From Rickettsiella endosymbiont of Aleochara curtula (lineage in GTDB: Bacteria > Pseudomonadota > Gammaproteobacteria > Diplorickettsiales > Diplorickettsiaceae): a stretch of 64,000 nucleotides of DNA. Each line of letters opens with the position of its first letter. Position 1 is the first letter of the stretch. Positions 47,471-55,981 of the stretch are shown here, in pieces. Position numbers and translations under genes: made by a program. Below the pieces are notes generated by a model, which worked only from the letters and a program-made list of their open reading frames with translations, ran no database searches and was not told where the DNA came from. The DNA lies in the NCBI RefSeq assembly GCF_964030935.1, contig NZ_OZ034990.1, forward strand, positions 248,001-312,000, read 5' to 3'.

Positions 47471-49222
47471 ATGAAGAAATCTAATTCGCATTTAACATTT
47501 AATAAGCAATTCTGGCTGAGCTTTTGGCGCTTACTGAAGCCTTATTGGCAATCTGAAGAGAAAAAATTCGCCTATTGCTTACTTTTTTTAAATTTATTTT
47601 TTACGTTCGCCGCAGTGGAAGGTAATGTATGGTTAAGCTATTGCAGTAAAAATGTCTTTAATGCGTTGCAAAATTTTAATAAACCATTGATTTGGCAAAA
47701 TTTAATGTTAACCGGCATGGTTGTTACATTCATGCTTTTAGCCTATGGTTTTGCATTTTATGTGAATGGTTTACTTGCTTTACGTTGGCGCCAATGGTTG
47801 ACAAAAAATACTTTACGCAATTGGTTAGCGAATAAAAATTATTATCGTTTTCAGTTTTTAAATAAAAAAATAGACAACCCCGATCAACGTATCAGTGAAG
47901 ATATGGATCAATTCACTCAATTGACTTTAGGGATAACGTTTCAAGTTTTGCAATCATTCACGCTTTTTATTTCATTTGGTATGATACTTTGGCGAACTGG
48001 CGGCCATTTTAACATCCCGTTAGGGCATCTTAATATTCTAATACCGGGTTATTTATTCTGGGCGGCTTGTTTATTTGGCGGTTTAGGTATATGGCTAACG
48101 AATCGCATTGGCAAAAAATTAATAAGCTATAATTACCATCAGCAACGTTATAACGCCAACTTTCGTTTTGCATTGATAAAATTTCGTGAGTCCAGAGATG
48201 AGATCGCTTTACAACGCGGAGAAACGTCAGAAGCCAGTCAATTTAATGGTTTGTTTGAGAAAATTTATCATAATTTTATCGATATTATTCATTTAAAAAA
48301 ACACTTAACCTTTCTCGCTATGGGTTTTAATTTAGCCAGCATTCCCATTGCAACGCTGGTTGCTATACCACTTTTTTTAAGTAAAAAAATACAGTTTGGA
48401 GGATTAACGCAAATTACGATGGGATTTGGTAGTGTGGTTGCTTCATTTACTACTTTGATGCAGGTTTATACTTCATTAGCAGATTGGAATTCAATTATTG
48501 TGCGTTTAACCGAGTTAAATAACGCTATCGAACAGGCTAATGCATCACCTAACAAACTCATCATTCAAGAAAAAAACTATAGTTATCACATTACGCTTAA
48601 AAATTTAAACTTGTTTCTACCAGATGGACAAAGATTGTTAGGTCCTATTAATCTCTGCTTAGATTTAAGCGAGAATTACTTGATAAAAGGCCGCTCAGGT
48701 ATCGGTAAAAGTTCATTGATTCGTGCACTGGCTGGAATTTGGCCTTTTGCAGAAGGGTCTATTTATTTTCCTAAAGATAAAAAGACTTTTTTTCTTTCAC
48801 AAAAAACGTTTTTCCCATTAGGAACATTGAAAGATAGTCTTATCTATCCTAATCAACATTCAGTGACGAATGGTGAGTTAAAAGAATTACTCCGATGTTT
48901 TGGTTTAGCAAAATTTCAAACTGAATTAAATGAGATTAAGTCTTGGCAGCAAATCTGTTCGCCTGGCGAGCAGCAGTTAATGGCATTGATTAGAGTCGTT
49001 ATCAATAAACCGGATATCTTATTTCTGGATGAGGCCACATCCGCATTAGATGCAGCTTCGCAAATTAATGCGTATCGAAATTTACGTTTACTTTTACCGC
49101 ATACTAGTTTGATTAGTATTGGACACAGGGCCGATCTAGCGCAATTTCACAGTAAAATATTACTTTTTACTCAAAAGCAGCCATCATCTTTGTTGGCGGG
49201 TAGCGCGCCCGAAGTAGTTTGA
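47471..49222 (+). CDS. SbmA/BacA-type ABC transporter, YddA-like, fused permease-ATPase
   Basis: 583 residues. The N-terminal permease (about 1-340) has five or six helices and the SbmA/BacA signature around DNPDQRISEDMDQFTQLTL, then the soluble loop REGETS-like (LQRGETSEASQF). The C-terminal ATPase (about 370-575) has Walker A GRSGIGKSS, a changed signature CSPGEQQLMALIRV and Walker B ILFLDEATSALD. The family takes up peptides such as microcin or bleomycin, or moves very long acyl chains or B12, and BacA proteins are needed for chronic host infection by Sinorhizobium and Brucella. Here that is context only. Confidence 0.88.
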   Translation: MKKSNSHLTFNKQFWLSFWRLLKPYWQSEEKKFAYCLLFLNLFFTFAAVEGNVWLSYCSKNVFNALQNFNKPLIWQNLMLTGMVVTFMLLAYGFAFYVNGLLALRWRQWLTKNTLRNWLANKNYYRFQFLNKKIDNPDQRISEDMDQFTQLTLGITFQVLQSFTLFISFGMILWRTGGHFNIPLGHLNILIPGYLFWAACLFGGLGIWLTNRIGKKLISYNYHQQRYNANFRFALIKFRESRDEIALQRGETSEASQFNGLFEKIYHNFIDIIHLKKHLTFLAMGFNLASIPIATLVAIPLFLSKKIQFGGLTQITMGFGSVVASFTTLMQVYTSLADWNSIIVRLTELNNAIEQANASPNKLIIQEKNYSYHITLKNLNLFLPDGQRLLGPINLCLDLSENYLIKGRSGIGKSSLIRALAGIWPFAEGSIYFPKDKKTFFLSQKTFFPLGTLKDSLIYPNQHSVTNGELKELLRCFGLAKFQTELNEIKSWQQICSPGEQQLMALIRVVINKPDILFLDEATSALDAASQINAYRNLRLLLPHTSLISIGHRADLAQFHSKILLFTQKQPSSLLAGSAPEVV

Positions 49223-49248
49223 ACGTTTACTTCGGAAAAACCCAAAAT

Positions 49249-49273
49249 TAGGCTTGATATCATGAGCCTATTT
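49249..49273 (+). terminator. possible weak terminator after the ABC gene
   Basis: A hairpin TAGGCT / AGCCTA (49249-49254 and 49265-49270) with a ten-base partly self-complementary loop, followed by TTT. It lies about 25 bases after the stop codon. Confidence 0.4.
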
Positions 49274-49347
49274 GAAAAGAACGCTTGACTCTAAATCTAA
49301 GCTAAAGTTTAATATTTTTTAGACCATCTCTAACTATAAAGCTCTAT

Positions 49348-51705
49348 ATGAAGCGTATCATTCGATTGGTTTATAGTATTACCCTTATTTTAGCACTGCT
49401 ATTTGTCGATCAAGCGGATGCCAAAACACAGATTATCAATTTAACGGTAGCCTATAAGCAGGTCAATTTTACCGGAACACCGGCAGTAGCGATTGCCGTT
49501 AATAATCAAATTCCTGGCCCTATTCTACATTTCAAAGAAGGTCAGGCAGTCATCATCAATGTTTATAACCGACTCAGTGTAGGTACGAGTATTCATTGGC
49601 ATGGTTTGTTGGTTCCTTGGCAAATGGATGGTGTCAGCGGCGTGAGCCAACAACCGATACCACCGGGTGGTGTTTTCCACTACCGTTTTACGCCTCAACA
49701 ATCTGGTAGCTATTGGTATCATGCACACACCGGTCTGCAGGAACAGCAAGGTTTGTATGGTGGCATTATCATTAAGCCTAAAACACCCATACCTTATTAT
49801 TACAATAAAGACTTTGTCATCGTGTTATCTGACTGGAGTAATACACTTCCAGAACAAATTTATGCCAATCTTAAAAAGGTCGACGGCTATTACGATTCCC
49901 GTTTCCCTTTACAACCTTCACTGTTAAAGTTTATTCGCGATTATAGAAATGCTACACCTTTAAAACGCCAACAATTACTGCGTAGTTACAAAATGATGCA
50001 AACAAGTCGTATGAATATTTATGACTTTAGTGACATCGCTTACGATGCTTATTTACTGAATGGACAGGTGAATCAACACCCTTGGACACGACAGGTGCAG
50101 GTAGGGGATAAAGTTCGCTTACGTTTTATTGGTGCAGGGGCGAGTACTAATTACAATGTGAAACTTAATCAAGGCAAGATGGAATTGGTTCAAGTTGATG
50201 GAAATAATATTAAACCTTATTTCGTCGATCATTTCAAAATTGAGCCCGGTGAAACCTATGATGTTTTAGTCAGGATTAAACAGCCTGGCAACACGATTAT
50301 TTATGCTGAATCAATAGATACCTTAGGGCGAGCGATTGGAGTGCTCACTACGACGCCGTATTCGTCGGTCAATATTCAAAACGTCAAACTTTTTCCGGAA
50401 CCTGCCCCAATGATGATGGGCAACATGAAAATGCAGGCATCAGTCTCAATGCCCGCTATGAACACCGCTGAGAATATGCCCGGCATGAACATGGAGAATA
50501 CACATTCCATGTCGGGTATGAAAAGTTTAACGATGGGTTCTTCTTATCAAAAAATGATGGCTGCCGTTAAGACTAATAATCCCGATAAACCTATAGAAAA
50601 AACCATACACATGGATTTATCCGGTTATATGAACCGTTATATTTGGTTTATTAATGGCGTGACCTTAAATAATGCTCAACCGATTTTATTTAAACCAGGT
50701 AAACGTTATCGCGTGGTTTTTACCAATCATTCGATGATGGATCATCCCATGCACATTCATGGACACTGGTTTATTTTACGTAACGGTCATGGTGCTTACG
50801 ATCCTTTATTGCATACGGTTGTTGTTCCGCCAATGGCAACGGTGGTGGTGGATATTGATACCGATGCGAGTGGGCAATGGTTTTTTCATTGTCATCAGCT
50901 TTATCATATGGCAGCGGGCATGGCGCGGGTTTTTCAATACACGACGTTAGTTGACGTGACACCAGCAAACCAACGTCCGCAAACTATCGTCCAACCCTTA
51001 GCTTATACCAATCAAGCGATAGTCCGTGTCCAGCATCTACCTGTCGATCAAAACTTAATCGATCACCCTTCGGATCATGCGCCACGTTTTTTTACGGCGA
51101 ATCTACTGGATGTTAATCAAAATCTAATTAATAACGATCAAGAAATTACTTATAAAGGTATGTTTGGCGGGGATAATAATAAACTGCAACTGTATTTGGA
51201 AAAAGCTGAAATCAACCAAGGTGTTATTGACAATGCAAATCTAGATATCTTTTATTGGCATGCCATTAGTCAATTCTGGGCGATTAAGGGCGGTGTGAAT
51301 TATATGTATCGCCCCACCATGACGCCGTATTTTCAGCCAGGTATCGGTATTGAAGGATTAACACCCTATTTTATTCAAACCGATATTCGTGCTTATTATC
51401 ATAATGGCAGCAGTAAACTGAATGTGGATTTAACCCGCGATACGCAAATTGCACATAATTTCTTTATCCAAACGGAAATAGAAGCTTTATTTGCGAATAA
51501 AACCGTCGCACATGATTTAGTAGGTAGTGGAGTCAATGAGTTACAGTTAACTTTAAGACCCTATTATCAAATTAATCCTACGCTGGCGGTGTATGTACAA
51601 TATCAACATACCGGTAATTACGGCAATACCAAGCAGTTGTTTCAAGAAAATAATCTTCCCACCAGTGATAATACCTACAGCTTAGGATTGTCGTTATTGT
51701 TTTAG
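49348..51705 (+). CDS. multicopper oxidase CopA fused to an outer-membrane CopB domain
   Basis: 785 residues. A signal peptide (1-25, ending ADA) lacks the twin arginine typical of CopA. The three-cupredoxin oxidase (about 26-545) has all copper motifs: HWHG (83-86), HAH (125-127), HPMHIHGHW (from 466) and HCHQLYHMAAGM (514-525). A methionine-rich stretch of about 50 residues (about 352-405) may bind Cu(I). From about 578 the sequence is CopB, a copper-resistance beta-barrel: YKGMFGGDNNKLQLYLEKAE, then LDIFYWHAISQFWAIKGGV and a terminal phenylalanine (LGLSLLF). CopA and CopB are normally separate neighbouring genes. Predicted role: copper tolerance. Confidence 0.88.
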   Translation: MKRIIRLVYSITLILALLFVDQADAKTQIINLTVAYKQVNFTGTPAVAIAVNNQIPGPILHFKEGQAVIINVYNRLSVGTSIHWHGLLVPWQMDGVSGVSQQPIPPGGVFHYRFTPQQSGSYWYHAHTGLQEQQGLYGGIIIKPKTPIPYYYNKDFVIVLSDWSNTLPEQIYANLKKVDGYYDSRFPLQPSLLKFIRDYRNATPLKRQQLLRSYKMMQTSRMNIYDFSDIAYDAYLLNGQVNQHPWTRQVQVGDKVRLRFIGAGASTNYNVKLNQGKMELVQVDGNNIKPYFVDHFKIEPGETYDVLVRIKQPGNTIIYAESIDTLGRAIGVLTTTPYSSVNIQNVKLFPEPAPMMMGNMKMQASVSMPAMNTAENMPGMNMENTHSMSGMKSLTMGSSYQKMMAAVKTNNPDKPIEKTIHMDLSGYMNRYIWFINGVTLNNAQPILFKPGKRYRVVFTNHSMMDHPMHIHGHWFILRNGHGAYDPLLHTVVVPPMATVVVDIDTDASGQWFFHCHQLYHMAAGMARVFQYTTLVDVTPANQRPQTIVQPLAYTNQAIVRVQHLPVDQNLIDHPSDHAPRFFTANLLDVNQNLINNDQEITYKGMFGGDNNKLQLYLEKAEINQGVIDNANLDIFYWHAISQFWAIKGGVNYMYRPTMTPYFQPGIGIEGLTPYFIQTDIRAYYHNGSSKLNVDLTRDTQIAHNFFIQTEIEALFANKTVAHDLVGSGVNELQLTLRPYYQINPTLAVYVQYQHTGNYGNTKQLFQENNLPTSDNTYSLGLSLLF

Positions 51706-51798
51706 TTTGAAAAAAACACTGCCAAAAAAATTATTGCTACCATTCGCAAATTCCTGTCTTATAGGTATAATTCATCAATAAATTTGTTGAGATAGCTT

Positions 51799-52266
51799 GT
51801 GGATTTTTCATTTAAACGCGCTAGTTTTATTACTATTATTGTTATTGCCGCCTTGTTGGTTATTTTTGTGCCGCTGTGGATGAAAGATTATCGTGCGGAA
51901 AACGTGCTATCGTTTACTATTCCCACCGTACCTGTCGCGCCTACTGCAGCGTTATTACGCTTAACTTCCAGTAAAGCCAGCATGAAAAGTTTGCTGAACT
52001 TTCCTTTAACGCCGGCAAAAGCCTGGGTAGTTGAATTACCTGATATCAAAGATCCCGCAGAAGCTGAGAATCTGGTGCAAACCTTACGCCGTAAAGGCTT
52101 TAATGCCTATAGTCGTCCCTACAAAAGTTTATTGGGCGTATTGACACGTGTTTTTGTAGGGCCAGAAATTAAACCGGAACAAATGAAGCAAGTGGCCGAG
52201 CAACTCAATACCGAGCTACATCTGACGACGCAGATTGTTGCATTTGATCCTTTACTTAACCCATAA
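51799..52266 (+). CDS. dedD: SPOR-domain protein, DedD-like
   Basis: 155 residues. A short cytoplasmic end, one membrane helix (about 10-27) and a periplasmic SPOR domain (about 75-152) with KAWVVELPDIKDPAEAENLV, which binds denuded septal glycan. DedD helps cell constriction in E. coli and lies after folC there; here it follows a 6 kb insert but remains in the same relative order. The start is GTG. pyrF begins directly after the stop. Confidence 0.85.
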   Translation: MDFSFKRASFITIIVIAALLVIFVPLWMKDYRAENVLSFTIPTVPVAPTAALLRLTSSKASMKSLLNFPLTPAKAWVVELPDIKDPAEAENLVQTLRRKGFNAYSRPYKSLLGVLTRVFVGPEIKPEQMKQVAEQLNTELHLTTQIVAFDPLLNP

Positions 52267-53055
52267 ATGTCAAAAAAAATTAAAAAATTAAGTTTTGCTG
52301 AGCGCGCGATTGTTTGCTTAAACGCCAGTGCGCAACGTTTATGTCAACTGATAGCGGAAAAACAAACAAATCTTTGTTTATCTGCCGATGTTAATCTTAC
52401 GTCTGATTTGCTGAATTTAGCGGATATAGTAGGGGATGAAATTTGTCTATTAAAAACGCATGTCGATATTCTGTCTGATTTCAGTGTCGATTTTATCCAG
52501 CAACTTAATTATTTAGCGGATAAACATCAGTTTTTAATCTTTGAAGATCGTAAATTTGCTGATATTGGTCATACCGTCAAACAACAATATGCTGGGGGTA
52601 TCTACCAAATCGCCCATTGGGCCGATATTGTTAATGCACACACGGTACCTGGCCCCGGCGTTATTCAAGGTTTGCGAGAAGTAGGCTTGGCTAAAAAAAG
52701 GGGTTTATTATTGCTTGCAGAAATGAGTTCAGCAGGTTCCTTAGCTAAGGGGGCTTACACGCAAGCGAGTCTTGCTATGGCTGAAGAATATCCCGATTTT
52801 GTTATGGGCTTTATTGCGCAGCATCAATTAACAGAAAATCCTGGCTTGATACACATGACGCCAGGCGTACAGTTCGATGCGAGTGCTGCGGATGATGGTC
52901 TCGGCCAACACTATATTTCCCCTGAACAAGCCATTACAAAAAATGGCACGGACATCATTATTGTGGGTCGTGGTATTTATCAAGCGGCCGATCCGGCGGC
53001 GAGCGCCCATCATTACCGGAAATCGGCTTGGAAGGCTTATTTATCATGTTGTTAA
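52267..53055 (+). CDS. pyrF: orotidine 5'-phosphate decarboxylase, eukaryotic type
   Basis: Last step of UMP synthesis. 262 residues. Catalytic residues are D41 (LCLSADV), K63 (LLKTHVDIL), D94, K96 and D99 (FEDRKFADIG). From memory, the whole sequence matches the decarboxylase half of animal UMP synthase and yeast Ura3 far better than bacterial PyrF: LSFAERA, KQTNLCLSADV, LLAEMSSAGSLAKGAYTQ, GFIAQ, MTPGVQ, SDIIIVGRGI-like TDIIIVGRGI and YRKSAWKAYLS. The normal bacterial pyrF site is after lapB, where none is found. Here it sits between dedD and cmk, abutting one and overlapping the other by 10 bases. Confidence 0.93.
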   Translation: MSKKIKKLSFAERAIVCLNASAQRLCQLIAEKQTNLCLSADVNLTSDLLNLADIVGDEICLLKTHVDILSDFSVDFIQQLNYLADKHQFLIFEDRKFADIGHTVKQQYAGGIYQIAHWADIVNAHTVPGPGVIQGLREVGLAKKRGLLLLAEMSSAGSLAKGAYTQASLAMAEEYPDFVMGFIAQHQLTENPGLIHMTPGVQFDASAADDGLGQHYISPEQAITKNGTDIIIVGRGIYQAADPAASAHHYRKSAWKAYLSCC

Positions 53056-53768
53056 GCACAGAAAAAACATCGCTCATTCCGGTGATTACGATCGATGGTC
53101 CGAGTGGTTCTGGCAAGGGTACGATTAGTCATTTATTAGCCCAAGAATTGGCTTGGCATTTCCTCGATAGCGGAGCCATTTATCGTGCCGCCGCTTGGAT
53201 TGCGACAACGACGCAGACACCTTTTGATGAAGATAAATTACTTCCTTTAGTGGCGGACTTAGATCTTAATTTCAGTGTACGAGCGTCCGATCAAATGCTG
53301 AGGATTTTTTGGCAGCAGCGCGATATCACCGATAGCCTACGCACGCAAGAAATCGGCCAATTAGCCTCACAATTAGGGGCTTATCCTAAGGTTCGGCAGG
53401 CCTTACTCGCCTACCAGCGGGCATTTCGCCGCGCCCCGGGCTTGGTGGCCGACGGCCGAGATATGGGTAGTGTGGTTTTCCCGGATGCGGAGCTTAAAAT
53501 CTTCCTGGAAGCGAGCCTAGAAGAACGTGCTAAACGACGTTATTTACAGTTGAAGGCAAAGGGGAAGCATGTTAGCCTTGACGCTGTGCGAGCAGAGCTT
53601 GAACAGCGGGATCGTCAAGATAGACAGCGTCCAATAGCGCCACTCATAGCGCCCAAGGGAGCTATTAATATCGATACGACGCACTTAAGCATTCAAGAAG
53701 TGCTACAGCTTATTAAAGATAAGTTGTTGTCACAACTTAGCACGAAAAAATGTAACAGGGGGCATTAG
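53046..53768 (+). CDS. cmk: cytidylate kinase
   Basis: Phosphorylates CMP and dCMP. About 240 residues. P-loop GPSGSGKGT at the N-terminus, the CMP-binding region DITDSLRTQEIGQLAS, and DGRDMGSVVFPDA with the base-contact arginine and aspartate. A TTG at 53028 opens the frame, but the ATG at 53046 with GGAAGG upstream is preferred. It overlaps pyrF, and rpsA follows, as in most proteobacteria. Confidence 0.95.
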   Translation: MLLSTEKTSLIPVITIDGPSGSGKGTISHLLAQELAWHFLDSGAIYRAAAWIATTTQTPFDEDKLLPLVADLDLNFSVRASDQMLRIFWQQRDITDSLRTQEIGQLASQLGAYPKVRQALLAYQRAFRRAPGLVADGRDMGSVVFPDAELKIFLEASLEERAKRRYLQLKAKGKHVSLDAVRAELEQRDRQDRQRPIAPLIAPKGAINIDTTHLSIQEVLQLIKDKLLSQLSTKKCNRGH

Positions 53769-53823
53769 GCTAGAAAATTGGCCTAATGCTGGATGTGTTG
53801 TCATTCGCTGAATGATGACACAC
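53762..53823 (+). promoter_or_regulatory. two hairpins in the rpsA leader
   Basis: First, a perfect 9-base stem GCATTAGGC / GCCTAATGC (53762-53770 and 53781-53789) that overlaps the cmk stop. Second, GTCATTC / GAATGAT with flanking pairs around 53796-53821. Neither is followed by a U-run, so they are more likely a structured rpsA leader, as in the S1 autogenous control of E. coli, than a terminator. That role is inference. Confidence 0.45.
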
Positions 53824-53891
53824 CCAAATTTTAACCGCGCGTATTGCGCCATAACCATGGTTCTCTAAAAAAGAACAAGCGATATAACACT

Positions 53892-55463
53892 ATGAGTGAG
53901 AGTTTTGCACAGTTACTGGAGGAGAATTTCTCCGAGCGTATTTTTTACACCGGGATGATTATTACCGGAACCGTAGTCCGCATCGAAAAAGACCGTGTTG
54001 TTGTTAATGCGAATTTAAAATCAGAAGGCTTGATTCCCATTGAGCAATTCTATAATGAAGCCGGTGAATTAGAAGTCAAAGTGGGCGACCAAATTGACGT
54101 CAGTATAGAATCTTTAGAAGATGGTTTTGGTGAAACACGTTTATCACGTGAAAAAGCCAAGCGTGCAGAAATGTGGACCGCTTTACAGCGTGCACACGAT
54201 GCCGATACGGTAGTGACCGGGAAAGTGACAGGAAAAGTGAAAGGTGGTTTTACGGTGGAAATCGGTAATCTACGTGCCTTCTTACCTGGCTCTTTAGTTG
54301 ATGTACGTCCAGTACGTGATTCTAGTATTATCGAAGGTAAAGATCTGGAATTTAAAGTTATTAAGCTTGATCCTAAGCGCAATAATATCGTTTTATCACG
54401 GCGTGCGGTGCTTGAATCAGAAGGTCAAGCCGGACGCGAACAGTTATTAACTGAATTAGAAGAAGGTCAAGTCATTAAAGGTATCGTAAAAAACCTAGCG
54501 GATTACGGTGCATTTATCGACTTAGGTGGCATCGACGGTCTATTACACGTGACCGATATTTCGTGGAAACGCGTCAAGCAACCCAGTGAAGTATTAACCA
54601 TAGGCGATGAAATTGAAGTCGTGGTATTGAAAATCGAAAGAGACAGAGGCCGTGTTTCATTAGGGCTTAAACAATTAGTCGGCGATCCTTGGGAAGACTT
54701 AGTCAAACGTTACCCTGTCGGTACACGCTTAAAAGGTAAAGTAACTAATGTCACTGATTATGGTTGTTTTGTCGAAATAGAAGAAGGTGTTGAAGGCTTA
54801 GTCCACGTTTCAGAAATGGATTGGACCAACAAAAACATTAATCCAAATAAAATCGTTCAAGCAGGCATGGAAATTGAGGTCGTCGTATTAGATATTGATT
54901 CGGATCGACGTCGTATTTCTTTAGGTATTAAGCAGTGTAAGTCTAACCCTTGGGAAGATTTTGCGAATACGCATGCTAAAGGCGAACGTATTACCGGTAA
55001 AATAAAATCGATCACTGATTTCGGTCTTTTCATCGGCTTACCCGGTAACATCGATGGTTTAGTCCACTTATCGGATATCGCATGGAATATATCGGGCGAA
55101 GAAGCGGTGCGTAAATACAAAAAAGGTGATGAATTAGAAACGATCATTTTATCCATCGATCCTGAACGCGAACGTATTTCGCTGGGTATTAAACAATTGG
55201 ATACCGAATCATCGCATCCTTTTGATAAATATACTAAAGATCAAATGGTCAAAGGAAAAATAACCGAAATTAACGACGAAGGAATGAAAGTTGATTTAGG
55301 TAATAATATCGAAGCTCAACTTAAAACGACTGAGTGCGGTGAAGAGGGGAAAAATTTTGAAGTGGGACAAGAAATCGAAGCAAGAATTTTAAATCTTGAT
55401 CGAAAAAATCGTCACATTTCACTTTCTTTACTTCCTTTAGAAGAAAAAGTAGTCACTAAATAA
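53892..55463 (+). CDS. rpsA: 30S ribosomal protein S1
   Basis: Binds mRNA leaders on the small subunit. 523 residues with six S1 (OB-fold) repeats at about 20-90, 105-170, 190-260, 275-345, 362-432 and 447-515. The strongest are repeats 3-5 ([60 protein letters not shown]). It is about 30 residues shorter than E. coli S1, mainly at the end. The frame is open from TTG 53844, but [13 protein letters not shown] from 53892 is the true family start. Confidence 0.96.
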   Translation: MSESFAQLLEENFSERIFYTGMIITGTVVRIEKDRVVVNANLKSEGLIPIEQFYNEAGELEVKVGDQIDVSIESLEDGFGETRLSREKAKRAEMWTALQRAHDADTVVTGKVTGKVKGGFTVEIGNLRAFLPGSLVDVRPVRDSSIIEGKDLEFKVIKLDPKRNNIVLSRRAVLESEGQAGREQLLTELEEGQVIKGIVKNLADYGAFIDLGGIDGLLHVTDISWKRVKQPSEVLTIGDEIEVVVLKIERDRGRVSLGLKQLVGDPWEDLVKRYPVGTRLKGKVTNVTDYGCFVEIEEGVEGLVHVSEMDWTNKNINPNKIVQAGMEIEVVVLDIDSDRRRISLGIKQCKSNPWEDFANTHAKGERITGKIKSITDFGLFIGLPGNIDGLVHLSDIAWNISGEEAVRKYKKGDELETIILSIDPERERISLGIKQLDTESSHPFDKYTKDQMVKGKITEINDEGMKVDLGNNIEAQLKTTECGEEGKNFEVGQEIEARILNLDRKNRHISLSLLPLEEKVVTK

Positions 55464-55493
55464 GCTTTTTCTTAAGCAAATCAGCATGGGGCT

Positions 55494-55523
55494 AGAAGGT
55501 GTCTTTTATTGAAGACACCTTCT
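55494..55523. terminator. perfect hairpin after rpsA
   Basis: A 12-base perfect stem AGAAGGTGTCTT / AAGACACCTTCT with a six-base loop, but followed by AATTAG, not a U-run. It lies in the rpsA-lapA gap, where ihfB is found in relatives. It may end or slow rpsA transcription, or mark a deletion scar. Confidence 0.55.
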
Positions 55524-55540
55524 AATTAGTAGGTAAGTCT

Positions 55541-55831
55541 ATGCGATGCATAACATATTTGTTCCTGATAGTATTATTCATATTGGGGCTGATTTTTGCC
55601 GGTCTGAATGCCGATCTAGTCAGTGTTAATTATTATTTGGGTACTAAGCGATTACCGCTGTCTTTATTAACCATACTTAGTTTTATTGTGGGCGGTTTAT
55701 TAGGCTTATTAACGGCTTTTATTACGTATATAAAACTTAAATATGTTAATCGGCGTTTACGACATCGGTTAAATTTAGTCGAAAAAGAACTAAGCAATTT
55801 AAGAGCTTTACCGTTTAAAGATCAACATTAA
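55541..55831 (+). CDS. lapA: lipopolysaccharide assembly protein A
   Basis: 96 residues, LapA family: two membrane helices (about 4-22 and 40-63) with the conserved FAGLNADLVSVNYYLGTKRLP between them and a short basic coiled-coil C-terminus (LKYVNRRLRHRLNLVEKELS). With LapB it regulates the FtsH-dependent turnover of LpxC and thus LPS amount. The gap to lapB holds a repeat element. Confidence 0.9.
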   Translation: MRCITYLFLIVLFILGLIFAGLNADLVSVNYYLGTKRLPLSLLTILSFIVGGLLGLLTAFITYIKLKYVNRRLRHRLNLVEKELSNLRALPFKDQH

Positions 55832-55837
55832 TACCAT

Positions 55838-55929
55838 CGTCATGGCGAGCGAATGTAATGAGCGTGGCCATCCACAATTAATCGGTATTTTTCCTGGATT
55901 GCCGCGCACCTGCGGCGCTCGCAATGACG
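55838..55929. repeat. interspersed inverted-repeat element, copy 9
   Basis: A full copy from CGTCATGGCGAGCGAATG to GCTCGCAATGACG, with a further right-end fragment (GCGCTAGCAATGACA) at about 55943-55957. It is wedged between lapA and lapB, which are otherwise adjacent in relatives. Confidence 0.88.
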
Positions 55930-55981
55930 ATTAATGCTCTTTGCGCTAGCAATGACAGGGTGTATCCTATTGAGCGTAATT

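Noticed and set aside
8997-55929. The repeated palindromes as a CRISPR array
   Set aside because: Copies are single, kilobases apart, variable in length, and have no regular spacers or cas genes nearby.
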